Of a stretch of DNA of 64,000 nucleotides, positions 1 through 10,876 are shown in pieces (position 1 is the first letter of the stretch; each line of letters opens with the position of its first letter). Below the pieces are notes generated by a model, which searched no databases, had not been told where the DNA came from, and saw nothing but the letters and a program-made list of their open reading frames with translations. Source of the stretch: Pyrenochaeta sp. MPI-SDFR-AT-0127 (lineage: Eukaryota > Ascomycota > Dothideomycetes > Pleosporales > Cucurbitariaceae); contig JAGTJM010000054.1 of assembly GCA_020747015.1 (NCBI GenBank), forward strand, positions 1 through 64,000, given 5' to 3'. Position numbers and translations under genes: made by a program.

Positions 1-993
1 CCTTGCGCTAGCAACCACAAGCGCATTACTTCGCGTCAGTACCTCAATTGCCTCACTCTCCATCCTCTTCGCTAACTCTTCGCAGCTAGGTACATCATGG
101 ATAAGTCCTGCACACATACCCAAGCTCCAAACTCCTGCATCAACATCTCCCGTCTCATAAACCCCCTGGCCTCTCTTACCGCTCATCAAATGCGCCACAT
201 CCTTGAATTCGACGTCCTTTTTCTCGCTCTCAATCTTGACTACCTCTACCGATACCTTGTTCTTGTGTAGGCGTGTGGTATTGCGAAATTTTCGGAGACA
301 GAGCACGGTATCATTCTCAGATGCGGCAACGATTGCGTCTTTGACCCTGGGGTGGATAGGAGACTCGAGCGTGCACATCCAGCGCGTACCCATGTTCACT
401 CCGGAGGCACCCAAGGCAAGAGCAGCAGCAAATTGACGACCATTTGCGAAACCACCGGATGCAAGATATGGGATCTTGAGTTGCTCCGCGCATAGCGACA
501 GAAGCATGAGCGAGGTCGTGTCGTATTCACCACCATGACCAGCGCATTCGATGCCGTCAATCGATATGCAATCCACTCCCAGCTTTTCTGCTCTCAAAGC
601 ATGCTTTAAAGTCACGCATTTGTGAAATACAGTCACTCCGTTGTCTTTCAGGTATTTTAAAATCGGGTTCGGGTCGCCTGCTGTTTCAACAATAGTAATG
701 CCCTCTTCAACAACTACTCTTGCATACGCAGAGTAGTCCGGTGGGTTTATCATAGGAAGAAGAGTAATATTGACGCCAAATGGTACCGCGGATGACTTCA
801 GCATCGACTTTGTTTTCCGTATCTCGTTGCGTAGTGCTTCAGGCGTGGGCTGTGTAAGAGCTGTCAGGAAACCAAGTGCGCCAGCGTTTGCGACTGCGCT
901 CGTAAGTTCTGCTTTCCCTACCCACATCATGCCTCCTTGCACGAGCGGGATGCGTATCCCAAGCCTTTCAGTGAGCCATGTTTTGAGCGACAT
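1..993 (-). CDS. Nitronate monooxygenase, 3' end outside window
   Basis: FMN-dependent TIM-barrel enzyme of the nitronate monooxygenase (2-nitropropane dioxygenase) family, which oxidises alkyl nitronates such as propionate 3-nitronate. The frame is open from the ATG at 993 to the window edge, giving 331 codons without a stop or intron. The first strand of the barrel reads IRIPLVQGGMMWVG (residues 13-26). A later segment, DGIECAGHGGE, carries His153, which fits the catalytic His of class I enzymes. The substrate loop SGGFANGRQ and the phosphate-binding segment ALGASGVNMGTRW follow in the expected order. Family members run to roughly 340-360 residues, so only the last few residues should be missing. 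It sits alone, and the exact nitronate substrate cannot be read from sequence. Confidence 0.9.
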   Translation of the reverse strand, partial: MSLKTWLTERLGIRIPLVQGGMMWVGKAELTSAVANAGALGFLTALTQPTPEALRNEIRKTKSMLKSSAVPFGVNITLLPMINPPDYSAYARVVVEEGITIVETAGDPNPILKYLKDNGVTVFHKCVTLKHALRAEKLGVDCISIDGIECAGHGGEYDTTSLMLLSLCAEQLKIPYLASGGFANGRQFAAALALGASGVNMGTRWMCTLESPIHPRVKDAIVAASENDTVLCLRKFRNTTRLHKNKVSVEVVKIESEKKDVEFKDVAHLMSGKRGQGVYETGDVDAGVWSLGMCAGLIHDVPSCEELAKRMESEAIEVLTRSNALVVASAR

Positions 994-1718
994 TTTCGCG
1001 CCGTGGTCCGGGATAGGCAAATTATAGGATTGTGAAAAGACTCTAAGATGTTCTTGGAGCTTGTAAGTCACAGCAGAAGATACAATAAGTCTTGAAGAAG
1101 CAAGGACGAGGAAAACGAAAGAGAGTACTCGGCTATATGATGGGTGTATCTGTGTTACCTAGCGCGTATGGATTTGGCTCATACCAGATCCGATAAGCCG
1201 AGGTCATTTACCCCACACAATCTGGCAACGTGCATACTCATTCATCGACCACACTCGTCTTGTACCCAGCACACAATAACACACGCAGTTGTCTAATCAC
1301 TTATGATCCGCTTGTACGGCTTCAAGAGGTAGCCATAGCCAGTGGCCATAATGCGTATGTGGCAGTTGCCCGTTTCTCCTCAGTGACGCGTTTCAGCCAT
1401 CTTCGTTCACCGCCTTCATTTATGAAAAGTTAATCCTTTTGACAAATAGTCAAAATTAGTAGAGAAAATCCTGATTGTAAGCGTGGTAAGCAAGGCCGTT
1501 GCTAGACTGGTGGTATCAGTCAATTCATGGTTCTCGCACAAATACGTAAGACGTTTTCACAAACCAATGCACGGGTCATTTTTAAAGTTCAAAAACGTAG
1601 ATGTGAAGACTTAATTTGTATTGTCAGGTAAGTCTTGAATACAACCTGCGACATCGTCAATCCTACCGCCCTACATAATCTCTATCACCTCTACATAACA
1701 CAAGAGAAAAGAAAGTCT
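994..1718. other. Intergenic, no gene seen
   Basis: Space between the start of the nitronate monooxygenase gene and the 3' end of the repetitive surface-protein gene. Only short open frames without coding character are present. It should hold the monooxygenase promoter and the 3' UTR of the surface protein. Confidence 0.5.
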
Positions 1719-3465
1719 TTACAAAAGAACAGCGCGCTTGCGACGCTCGACCATTCCATCGCGTTTGGTGTAGCCAGTTTCGGGCTTGACGGGAGTTGGC
1801 TCAGGATGACCGTACGCCTTGGGATCATAAACTGAAGGCTTAACAGGCGTTGGCTCGGGGTGGCCATATGCAGCCGGATCATAGACTGAAGGCTTAGCGG
1901 GGGTTGGCTCAGGATGACCATACGCCTCGGGATCATACTTGGAGGGCTTGACAGGAGTAGGAGCAGGCTTCTTATCATCATCGCATGGGGTAGAAGATGC
2001 CTTTGCGGGATAATCCTTGCCATCGTAATGCTTATCGTCATAGACGGGAGTGGGCTCGGGGTGGCCGTAAGCCTCAGGATCATACTTGGAGGGCTTCACT
2101 GGAGTTGGCTCAGGATGACCATACTCCTTGGGATCGTACGGCTTAGAGTAGACAGCAACGGGGGTGGAAACGGGATAAGAGTCGTGGCCATGTTCGTAGG
2201 ACGAGTTGCCCTTGACAGGATAAGATGGGTACTCCTTATCGTCTCCAGTGGGCTTCTTGGGAGTAGGGCTGGCATAGCCATAGGAGTCATCGTATTTGGG
2301 AGTGCCGGTGGGATAAGATGGATAGTCCTTGTCAGCCTTCTTGGGTGTGGCAGTGGGCTCATACTTCTTGGTCTGCTCATAGTTGCAAGTGTATGGCTCA
2401 TTGCTCTTGGTAACCGTTACGGTTTTGGCTTCATGATGATAAACACCGGGCTCGTAATGTCCAGCGGTCGGATAAGCGATCTCGGTATCGTGATCGTACA
2501 CCGTGGTGGTTGGCTTGGCAACCTCATACTTACCAGTGGTGCTTACATAAACGGTCGTGTACTTAACAACAGTCTCGGTAACGGTCTTGCCACCGTAGAC
2601 CTTAGTTTCGTACGCACCATAATAGCCAGTGACATAGCCAGTCTCTTTAGCGTCAATGTACTGACCGCCATAGGTGCAGGTCTCGCCAGCCTTTGCGGTC
2701 TTGGTTGCCTCGGCAGGGTAGGTTACAGGATAATCAACCGTGATATCCTTAGCGGGAACAGTGTACACACCCGGCTTCTCGTAAGTCGTGACCTGACCGA
2801 TATTAATTAGCAAGTGTGAAATTTTAAATCTACTAGGGAAATCTTACATCAGGTTCAGGCTTGCCGTAGTGATGCTCATGCTCATACTCGGACCACTTTC
2901 CGCCCTTGTATTCTTTCACGTGGACGGGCTGCTTCTTGTCACCGTCCTTGTAGAGACCGGAGCCAGGATAGCCCGGAAGAGCATGGGGACCGAGCTTGCC
3001 GTACTCAGCAGTCTCGATCTTCTCGTACAACTCATACCAACAGCCCTTCGCATCTGTTCCGTTCTTGTGAACGGAGCCAGTAGGTGCGGCGTAGCCTGCG
3101 GTTGGCGTGGCATATCCGTCGTACTTGCCGGTAGCGGAATGGGTAATGGTCTTCTTGGTATGGTACAGTGTCACACAATCCTTGGTCTTGGTGATCTTGA
3201 CATCCTTGCCGTCGTAGTCCTTGATTGTGGTGGAAACGTATGTGTCGTCCTCCCACTTGTTGCAATCCTTATCACCATAGCCAGCGGAAACACAGGTTGG
3301 GTAGGGCTGATGCTGGGTGGTGACGGTGACTGGCTCCTTGCCGTAGCCGGGGACAATCGTGGTGTAGCCAATTGGCTTTGCGACACTTGATTTAGCGTCG
3401 TCACCGTATCCACCATAAGCATCATATGCGGCTGCAGTTGCAGCGAAGATGAGGGAGTACTTCAT
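1719..3465 (-). CDS. Secreted Tyr/Thr/Pro-rich repetitive surface protein
   Basis: Predicted 563-residue secreted or wall-associated protein; no enzyme domain is recognised. Exons are 3465-2848 and 2792-1719. The 55-nt intron begins GTAAGA, has a GCTAAT branch-like site, ends TCAG, and joins in phase 0. The N-terminus MKYSLIFAATAAA is a short signal peptide. The first half is rich in Tyr, Gly and Thr with several Cys. The C-terminal third carries five copies of a unit built on YDPxxYGHPEPTPV, mostly 18 residues (54 bp) apart. The tail ends with dibasic sites (KR, RRKR) just before a short AVLL end, and no GPI signal is seen. Composition suggests a cell-wall or extracellular matrix protein; the function is unknown. 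Confidence 0.85.
1790..2150 (-). repeat. 54-bp coding repeats of the surface-protein gene
   Basis: Five near-identical copies encode YDPxxYGHPEPTPV followed by K-P-S-K/V type linkers. Two or three are directly adjacent at 54-bp spacing, and the others are interrupted by a Lys/Asp-rich insert. Wobble differences between copies show that they are not all recent duplicates. Such arrays tend to vary in copy number between isolates. Confidence 0.75.
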
Positions 3466-5061
3466 TATGTTGTTGATAATTGAATTATGAATTAACGTAG
3501 TCGTTGATAACGATTGACTTGGGTGAGATGATCAAAAGCAAACAAAAGAATGTGGTCGTCACTCGGAGAGCGCGAATGAGTATATGGTCCGGTCAATGGA
3601 AAGACTGTGGATGAAGAAAATATAATTGTAGGAGGATATGGGCCATATATGCTTCTTGAGAACAGCTGAGAGATGAATCGACCTGCCCCTGAACTCGGAG
3701 TGTCTGCCGCTCGTATTCTGTTATGGCTGTGACGGCGTCTTTCCTGAAGGCACGTCCCGTATGCAGTTCCACAGCTTACCGCTCAATGGAAAGTTTAATG
3801 AAACACAGACTGGCGAATACGATGAACAAGCATTGAGGCGGAAGTAAATGCATCCGGACCAGTCTACCATTCTTTACAAGGTCATCAGTGCTGCAATGAT
3901 GACAGTTGCGCCAAACCAATCCAGAGTTGTGAAAAGAGGACCACCCACTCTTCATAGACACTGTGAGTTCGAGAGCGGAACGCCGTTCTCATGTCTTAAA
4001 TCGAGCGTTCATAATCCGGGCTCCAACGCTGGCAGATTTCCATCTGCATATCTCCGTATTTGTCTGGACACTTAGGTGCTTCAACACAGCCTCCTCAGAT
4101 GTGGTTGGCGCCTGCGCTAACTATCTCTGAATGAGGTTGGGCTAGCGCGGATACGGAGAATTGGCGCAGGGGCAGACTTTGGCGTGGTCTGTTCTCTGGT
4201 GAACAACAATAATGCAGACGCCATAACAAGGGGTCTAAGTTCTGTGCCGCCGTGGAGAAAATGTGGAGATCGACCAAATTTCCAGTTCGATGCTGTAATC
4301 GGAAACCTCTTAGCTATAAACGCTGATCATCTCCCCTTCCGAAATGATGGTAAAAAGCCTCATCCACAGGAAGCCCCTGTTGTCCAGACTCCAGCTGAGT
4401 TGTCAAGGACAAGCTAAGCATGAATGCAGGTACCCGTCAGTCAACGGCACATATTATGCTTGGTGTCAGCGTCAGTGCGCACTTCAGCTGAAAGCGATTT
4501 CCAAATGCAGTGTTCCTCCTGAGATTGACACTATTGATGGCTTGCTTGCTAGGCTAAACGGTCTGGAACTGGCATTAGCAGAGGAAGCCCTCATGTTCCA
4601 TTGGGCCTCTGCGAGGGATCTTAATTCTTCAGAAACTTATCTACGTACATGTGTAATTTGTCGACGCTGCCAACCCACGAAACATACGCCGCGTCGTGGT
4701 CGTTGATATAGATTGGTATTTTTTGTTATTTGGGTAGCTTGCAAGTTAACCGTACGACAATGCATCTGCCCAAAAATGATTGCATGAACCGCGTCATGAT
4801 TCGAGAATTTAGTTTCTTCGGCTTTTTTTTTGGAAGCTTGAGTGGATCTACATGTTGTAATCATGTGGGTCAACGACCTCCGACAGCCACTGATAATTCC
4901 ACTTCACTTCTTGCTATGGTGCAGAATTATCGAAGAACACCTTTATGGTATTTTGTCCCCTTGTAATTTTACGAGATCATATGCTGATTTTAACCAGGTG
5001 CCACTAGATATAGATTTACCTGGGCAGGCAACCAATTGCTCTTGTGCCATCTCTCACAGCG
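3466..5061. other. Intergenic, no supported gene
   Basis: About 1.6 kb between the start of the surface-protein gene and the stop of the aminotransferase gene. The longest frame (4344-4706, plus strand) is Cys-rich but has no recognisable domain, splice partner or coding-like composition. I see nothing else in this stretch. Confidence 0.5.
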
Positions 5062-6399
5062 CTACTGTATCTGTGGGAGAATCTTCTTCAGCAGTCCTAC
5101 CAGCCCGCTAACCTCTTTCTCCGTATTGTAGTGTACCATGCTAATCCTAATAACAGCTTCTGGCCCTAAACCAAGTATTTCGTCGCATAGTCTCTTGGAA
5201 TAAAAATGGCCCCATCTAAAGGCATAATTTGAACATTTCTCCGCCTCTTCCACGATCTTCCGCGGGTCCATACCCTCTACAGTGAACGAGATGGTTGGCA
5301 CACGAATACTCGAGTCCGCAGACGTAGACCCGTGGATGGTAACATCCGTTCGGGAATTCAGATATCCTAGCAAGATTTCCTGGAGCTTGCCTTCGTGTTC
5401 AGCGATGCTGTCGAAGGCGCCGTTCAGATATTTCGCGATTAGCGGGATAGCTTGAGTACATTCGTAATTTGAAGAGGCGAAGCCAAGCTTGTCCTCCAAT
5501 GTTATAGTGGGGTTAAAAAAGTGAGCCATGGGTTTTATGTGACGCTGAATGGTGTTGCTGGCATAGAGCACGGCGATGTGAGGACCATAGACCTAATAAC
5601 GTGAGTATGACGAGTCGTCCAACATTTCTAAGAAGCGAACACACATACCTTGTACCAGGAGAATGAGTAGAAGTCAACCCCAAAGGCTTTCACATCTATC
5701 TTCCGATGGGGTGCATAGCTTACACCATCGACGCAAAACAATGCACCAGCCTGATGCACAGTGTCCGCAATGGCTTTCACGTCATGAATGGTGCCTAGAA
5801 TATTAGATGCGTGTGTACAGGCAACGAATTTCACCCTGGGCGAGAGAAGGGGCTTGAGGTTTTCTGGCGTAAGCTTGAGGCCGTCGTCTTTGGATGACGC
5901 CCACCATTTCACGGTCAATTTGAGACGTTCGGCCATGAATAGCCAGGGTTTGACATTTGTCTCATGCTCCATCTTCGATAAGATGATCTCATCCCCTGCA
6001 CTGAATTGGAGGGCACCGGCGAGGTTCATGAATAGCTGGGTTGTCGAACCGCCAAGTACTGGAGTCGGCTTAGTAGAGGTCACCTGTCTTGTAGAATTAC
6101 AACGCACCAATTTCGTCACGGCCAGCATTGATATAGTCGGCTGCAGCCCGATAGCCTTGCTCGTACTTTGTGTTTGAAATGGACCCGATGTGGTATGAAG
6201 CCCCGAGCTGGACATTCGTTTTTGACAGGTATTGGGTTATACTGATATGGTATCAGTTGATGCATATGTTGAATCTGAAAGAAGCTCACGAATCTATTAC
6301 GTCGCCCAGAACTTGACTTCCTCCTGCGTTGTCAAGGAAGACCTGATCTTGTTGTAAGGCGGGGAAGCGCTCACGTGCTGTGGAGACATCGAAAGTCAT
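5062..6399 (-). CDS. Class V aminotransferase / cysteine desulfurase-like protein
   Basis: PLP-dependent fold-type I enzyme of the cysteine desulfurase/selenocysteine lyase group. Four exons (6399-6290, 6241-6108, 6058-5649, 5592-5062) splice in phase across introns of 48, 49 and 56 nt and give 394 residues. The start ATG opens MTFDVSTARERFPAL, followed by the family signature FLDNAGGSQ. Further marks are GGSTTQLFMNLA, HETNVKPW, the PLP-binding Asp in LFCVDGVSYAPH, and the Schiff-base Lys218 in SFSWYKVYGPH. The length is normal for the single-domain family and too short for molybdenum cofactor sulfurase. There is no mitochondrial presequence, so it is unlikely to be Nfs1. The substrate is unknown. 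Confidence 0.9.
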
Positions 6400-7003
6400 G
6401 ACGGTAAGGCTAGCATGCAGTACAAGAATGGTAGCTAGCTGTACGAAGTTGCAATGGCACGCCGAGAGGAGACTGTGCGAGCAATTTATGGGCAAAGACT
6501 ATTGTTTGTTGCTGCAACTGGATGGTTCATGGTGGCGTACGCCCTCCGAAGAAACGTGGTGGGGTATTGTTGGATGACGCAGGTGTCGAGGCAGATCGTA
6601 ACCCCAAGTGTGCACATAGCATCGACAAACTCGATGTCAATATTGCCATGGGTGCACAATTCCTCGCTTTGAGCGACATGATACTTCACTGGTTTTTCAT
6701 CAGATGGACATACTAATCTGCTGCCGCCGCTGCTGCCCAGAAGCACGAGCGCCGCCCTCGATCCAGGCCGCATTCTGGCTTGGAGTCTCCTGTCCAGAGC
6801 CTACATGAGCTTTTCAAAATTCATACATGCAAGATTCATTTCATTGCCGAACGCCAGTCCACCTTCGGTCGAGTCTCCGTACTTGGCCACACAAACCACA
6901 CCATGCCCTTTCCTTGCGCATGATGTATTTCACACAAAGATATACGATATGCTTAGCGGCTGCCTATGTTGGAAGACCACGACAAAACGAGCGAAAGGGA
7001 GGA
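6400..7003. other. Intergenic, no gene seen
   Basis: Contains the aminotransferase promoter and the 3' region of the bZIP gene. Only short overlapping frames without domain content are present. Confidence 0.5.
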
Positions 7004-7879
7004 TCACCCAGACGACGACCTGTCCGCCTCTTTCAGGGCTGCCTGCCTCTCTTTCACGACATCGAATATGCGTCGTCCTACCGACTGCCCTTTAACGGGT
7101 GTAGTGCGCTGAAACGTCTGCATCACAGTTGTTTCCCCGAGTCTTACGAGTTCGAAACTCACGCCGCTTGGATCAAACGGCACTGGAAGCTCCCTGGTTG
7201 GCGGCGGGACCTGGACCTCGAGATGCTCGTGTCCTGAATGACTCGGGAATGCAGTATCAGTAGAGGTCTTGTTGCTGACGTGGTTCGCAATGCGTCTGCC
7301 ATTCTTAATCTGAAGCAGTCGCAGCTCAGGTCTGACGCACGGATTGTTGATCACGGCATCATACGTGGTCCACAAACGTTGGATATGCATTGAAATATCA
7401 TCCTCACGACGCAAAGTGCCCGTTGCAGAGAAAACCTGGAGCAGTGCTTCGACATCAGTAGAGATATCGAAGAGAAGCTGCAAAAGTTCGTCAACACGCC
7501 GCTTCTCAGTTTCCGTAGCGGTATCTTTGCGCTTTTGGTACGTGCGCTGTGCCTCTCGCACTTGGGCCCGACGTTTCTACAACCTTAGCCTAGGGCATCC
7601 AACACATATCATGGGTTATGTAGAACGAACCTCAGCGGCACTCCCATCGCGCAGCTTCGTCACGCGTGGTCGGCCTCGCCCGCGACGTGCAGAAACATGC
7701 GCAGGCATATTTTGTGTTTCAGCAGCGGCTTTTGAGCCAGTCTGGTCGTTGGCAGTAATAATGGGCTGTAGCCAGCTTCCATAGCCAAAACGCTTCCCTG
7801 TTTGAATAATCTCGCTGTCGCTCACGTCTGCAAATGGTAGATCGTTTGAAGGCATGCTGTGTGGCAAGTAGTTGAGCAT
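7004..7879 (-). CDS. bZIP transcription factor with atypical basic region
   Basis: Small nuclear factor of 273 residues. Exons 7879-7631 and 7576-7004 are joined across a 54-nt intron (donor GTTCGT, acceptor TTGTAG) that cuts exactly at the basic region. The joined region reads KRRAQVREAQRTYQKRK (residues 84-100), followed by a heptad segment with VDELLQLLFDIS and VEALLQVF that forms a short zipper. The AP-1/Yap layout is clear, but the usually invariant DNA-contacting Asn is Val89. An AT-hook-like GRGRPR motif lies about 15 residues upstream. The C-terminal half is Pro- and Ser-containing and unassigned. The donor is weak, but only this join links the two halves of the basic region. Confidence 0.8.
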
Positions 7880-8462
7880 TCAAAGTCCATGCTAACGTAG
7901 TCCGACTCGATGAAACTCTGACGTGAGTCGAGCGCGAGCGGACAAACGGATCAGAATTGATCAGAAATCCGAAACTCGGACAAAAGCCGACGGTAGCGCT
8001 AAAATGAACACTTAGTCATGATGATGTGGCCCACGTCCAACACAACACAGACATCGTATCGGCGAGCCCGCCGAGATACTGAGCATCATCAGGTAGATGA
8101 GATGACAATCCATTACCCCTCCCGCGGTCGGGGAAATTCTTTCACTGCTGCACCAATCAAAGGATAGCTTGAAGAGCCCCAATCACTGACTGTGTACCCG
8201 AAGAGGCATCTCCTCCTGATAGTCATATAAAATCGGGATATCGGGCTATTTGAGTGCAATTGCATTTCCTATCCGAACGCTATGTGGGAAAGCCCAACAG
8301 AGGAGTTAGTCGGCCAATCTCAGCAGCCAGTGATAGTTCTTAGTATGACGAATGCCAACGACCAGAAACTGGCAGATGCTACTTAAGGGAGCACCAGGGC
8401 ATGTACGGCTTCTCTCCTGTTCCACGGTTTTACCCTGGCTTTGGAATCATCTGACCTACACC
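7880..8462. promoter_or_regulatory. Divergent upstream region of bZIP and GH43 genes
   Basis: Shared 583-bp space between the bZIP start and the GH43 start. On the GH43 side it holds a TATAAAA at 8226-8232 and a CCAAT at 8314-8318, both at plausible distances from the ATG. No clear XlnR (GGCTAAA) site was seen. Confidence 0.35.
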
Positions 8463-10112
8463 ATGCGAACATTAAACGTGCTTCTGGCCCTCGTTGGCCT
8501 TGGGTCACACATCGTAACAGCTGGCCCATTAGGCGTCGATCCCAACCTTGTTCCGCGAGCTGAGACCTTGGAAAATCCAGTGCTGTGGCAGGACCATCCC
8601 GATCTTGATGTTTTTAGAGTCGGAAATGTGTACTACTACTCGTCGTCAAGCTTTGCCTTCTCTCCCGGCGCCCCAGTACTCAAATCCTACGATCTTGCCC
8701 ACTGGACCCCGGTCTCGCACAGTGTTCCAACCCTGAATTTTGGCTCGAAGTACAATCTCCCCAATGCTACTAGTCGTGCATACGTCAGAGGTATCTGGGC
8801 CAGCACGCTTCAGTACCGAAAGTCATCTGATACGTTCATCTGGCTTGGGTGTATTGAAGATGGCCAAACCTACGTGTGGACTGCTGGTGGGACGAATGCC
8901 GCAGCGAATAACGGCGAAGTCTCAAACTGGAACTGGATATCTAGAGGTACGCTGCCGAAGTGCTATTACGACAGCGGGCTGTTCATAGATGACGATGATA
9001 CCATGTATGTCGCATACGGCAGGAAAGAAATTATGCTTGCTCAGTTGAACGCCGATGGGACTGCGGAAGTCAAGTCCCAGCAGGTTTATGCGTCTCCAGA
9101 TGGTGCATACATCGAGGGCTCGCGAATGTACAAGATCAACGGAACATACTACATTTTCATCACAAAGCCCGCCGATGATGAATGGGTGCTGAAATCTTCC
9201 AGTCCATGGGGTCCTTATGAGCGCAGAATTCTCGTTGACAGCATTCCGGGACCACTTTCAAATGCTGGAAATAGTCACCAAGGCGGAATCGTCGATACGC
9301 AATCTGGTGACTGGTACTACGTTGCTTTCATGGACGCATACCCTGGAGGTCGCATACCTGTCGTTGCGCCTTTGACTTGGACTGCTGACGGATGGCCGGA
9401 GGTTGTTCGGGTAAATGGCGCTTGGGGAAAGACATATCCGTTGCCAGTCCGGACCACAAAGACCGTCCCATCACCCACAGGTTTAGACTCCTTTGTTGGA
9501 CCATCCTTGAGCCATGAATGGGAATGGAACCACAACCCTGACAATACCAATTGGAGGCTGGTGAGCGGTTCTGGACTTCAGCTGCGCACTGCAACTATCA
9601 CGACGGATTTGTTCTCGGCGCGTAATACGCTCACGCATCGTATACTGGGCCCCAAGTCCTCGGGTACATTTCGCCTCGACATCAGCAAAATGGCGGATGG
9701 CGACCGCGCAGGCGCTGTTCTCTTCCGTGATGTTGCAGCCTACATAGGTATTCACAAAGAGGGCTCGACGTCAAAGCTCGTCATTGTAAATGGTCTCAAC
9801 CTCAAGTCGGACTGGACTACAAATTCTACTGGTCGAGTAGCTACTACAGGACCTGCAATCACTACTAGTACAGCAGATTTATGGCTGCGAATTGAAGCAG
9901 ACATTACACCAGCGTTCGGAACTACTATAGCTAGAACAGGTACTTTTTGGTACAGTACCAATGGACAGAGCTTTACACAGCTGGGAAGCGCGTTTCCGAT
10001 GACAAACACCTGGCAATTCTTCACAGGATACAGGTTTGGTGTTTTTAACTTCGCAACAAAAGCTCTGGGCGGAGAGATCAAAGTGAAGAGTTTCGAACTG
10101 AAGGCACTATGA
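8463..10112 (+). CDS. Secreted GH43 glycosidase (xylosidase/arabinofuranosidase-like)
   Basis: Intronless 549-residue extracellular plant polysaccharide hydrolase. The ATG at 8463 is preferred over an in-frame ATG 111 bp upstream because it opens directly on a signal peptide (residues 1-20, ending IVTA). The five-bladed propeller follows. Asp47 in the HPDLDVFRVG segment fits the catalytic base, Asp170 in YYDSGLFIDDDD the pKa modulator, and Glu218 in AYIEGSRMYK the general acid. Residues from about 350 to the end form the beta-sandwich C2 domain common in beta-xylosidase-like GH43 enzymes. The specificity (xylan, arabinan or mixed) cannot be fixed from sequence. It has no neighbouring CAZyme genes. 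Confidence 0.92.
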   Translation: MRTLNVLLALVGLGSHIVTAGPLGVDPNLVPRAETLENPVLWQDHPDLDVFRVGNVYYYSSSSFAFSPGAPVLKSYDLAHWTPVSHSVPTLNFGSKYNLPNATSRAYVRGIWASTLQYRKSSDTFIWLGCIEDGQTYVWTAGGTNAAANNGEVSNWNWISRGTLPKCYYDSGLFIDDDDTMYVAYGRKEIMLAQLNADGTAEVKSQQVYASPDGAYIEGSRMYKINGTYYIFITKPADDEWVLKSSSPWGPYERRILVDSIPGPLSNAGNSHQGGIVDTQSGDWYYVAFMDAYPGGRIPVVAPLTWTADGWPEVVRVNGAWGKTYPLPVRTTKTVPSPTGLDSFVGPSLSHEWEWNHNPDNTNWRLVSGSGLQLRTATITTDLFSARNTLTHRILGPKSSGTFRLDISKMADGDRAGAVLFRDVAAYIGIHKEGSTSKLVIVNGLNLKSDWTTNSTGRVATTGPAITTSTADLWLRIEADITPAFGTTIARTGTFWYSTNGQSFTQLGSAFPMTNTWQFFTGYRFGVFNFATKALGGEIKVKSFELKAL

Positions 10113-10876
10113 CATGAGTTCTCCCAGTTCGAGAATAAAGTAAACGCAGATCGATTTATCTCTACCTCTATATTCACTCATGTCTTTGTCACAATAGCAA
10201 ATCACAGATCAGTGCCATGACCTACTTGCATCACTTCCCCGTTGTACCATCAACATCAACGCGCAAGATCTATTGTGGTGCATCTACAGCAGCCACTACA
10301 CCAATCACTTTCCCCTGAATTATGGAGCTGAGTAGCATACTCGCTCGCTAGAATATTCGTGAATTAGAACCATGAAATTGTGCTTTAAAAGAAACGAAGG
10401 CAGAGCAACTGCATGAGTAAGAAGTGAAGCTGAATTAAGAGGCAGCTCAAAAATTTAATGTTGGAAATGAAGAGGAACGTATGCGATATTGATCGAAAGG
10501 AGCTTTAACGCATGTTCCTAAGCCATCAAAATAACAACCCTATCTGAAGAGGCGAAAAGGGCTGAAAGGGTTTACAGTGGTGAATTTGGTGGGTATGGCC
10601 CATAAACTAGTAATCGAGACTATCAACAAGTACCCATCACTGGCCAAAGGGCTGGGAAAAGAAGGTGCAAATCACTGTGGCGCGGTAAAGGGTAGTGGGG
10701 TAATTACATCAAATTGAACAGCGGCGAATGTTATGCTTATTGTGTGACCATTGTGGTGACGACAAGGCGTAGTTAATTTGTTCTCTCGCGAGGCTTAGTT
10801 GAACTTGCAAAGAGTTCATGGCCTTCGAGAGAGAGTGTAAAATGCCGCGCATCTGTTCAGGGTATGTTTTATGCTC
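10113..10876. other. Intergenic between convergent genes
   Basis: Convergent 3' ends of the GH43 and DDHD phospholipase genes. The DNA is A/G-rich on the plus strand and has no open frame of note. I see no repeat or RNA gene. Confidence 0.5.

Noticed and set aside
1914..2810. 298-codon plus-strand frame
   Set aside because: Antisense shadow of the repeat-protein exon. Its hydrophobic Gly/Leu/Ile composition comes from the complementary codons.
4344..4706. 120-codon Cys-containing plus-strand frame
   Set aside because: No signal peptide, domain or regular Cys spacing, and neighbouring sequence gives no splice partners.
7140..7165. Possible tRNA B-box (GAGTTCGAAACTC)
   Set aside because: It lies inside the bZIP coding exon, and no A-box, anticodon arm or acceptor stem could be drawn around it.
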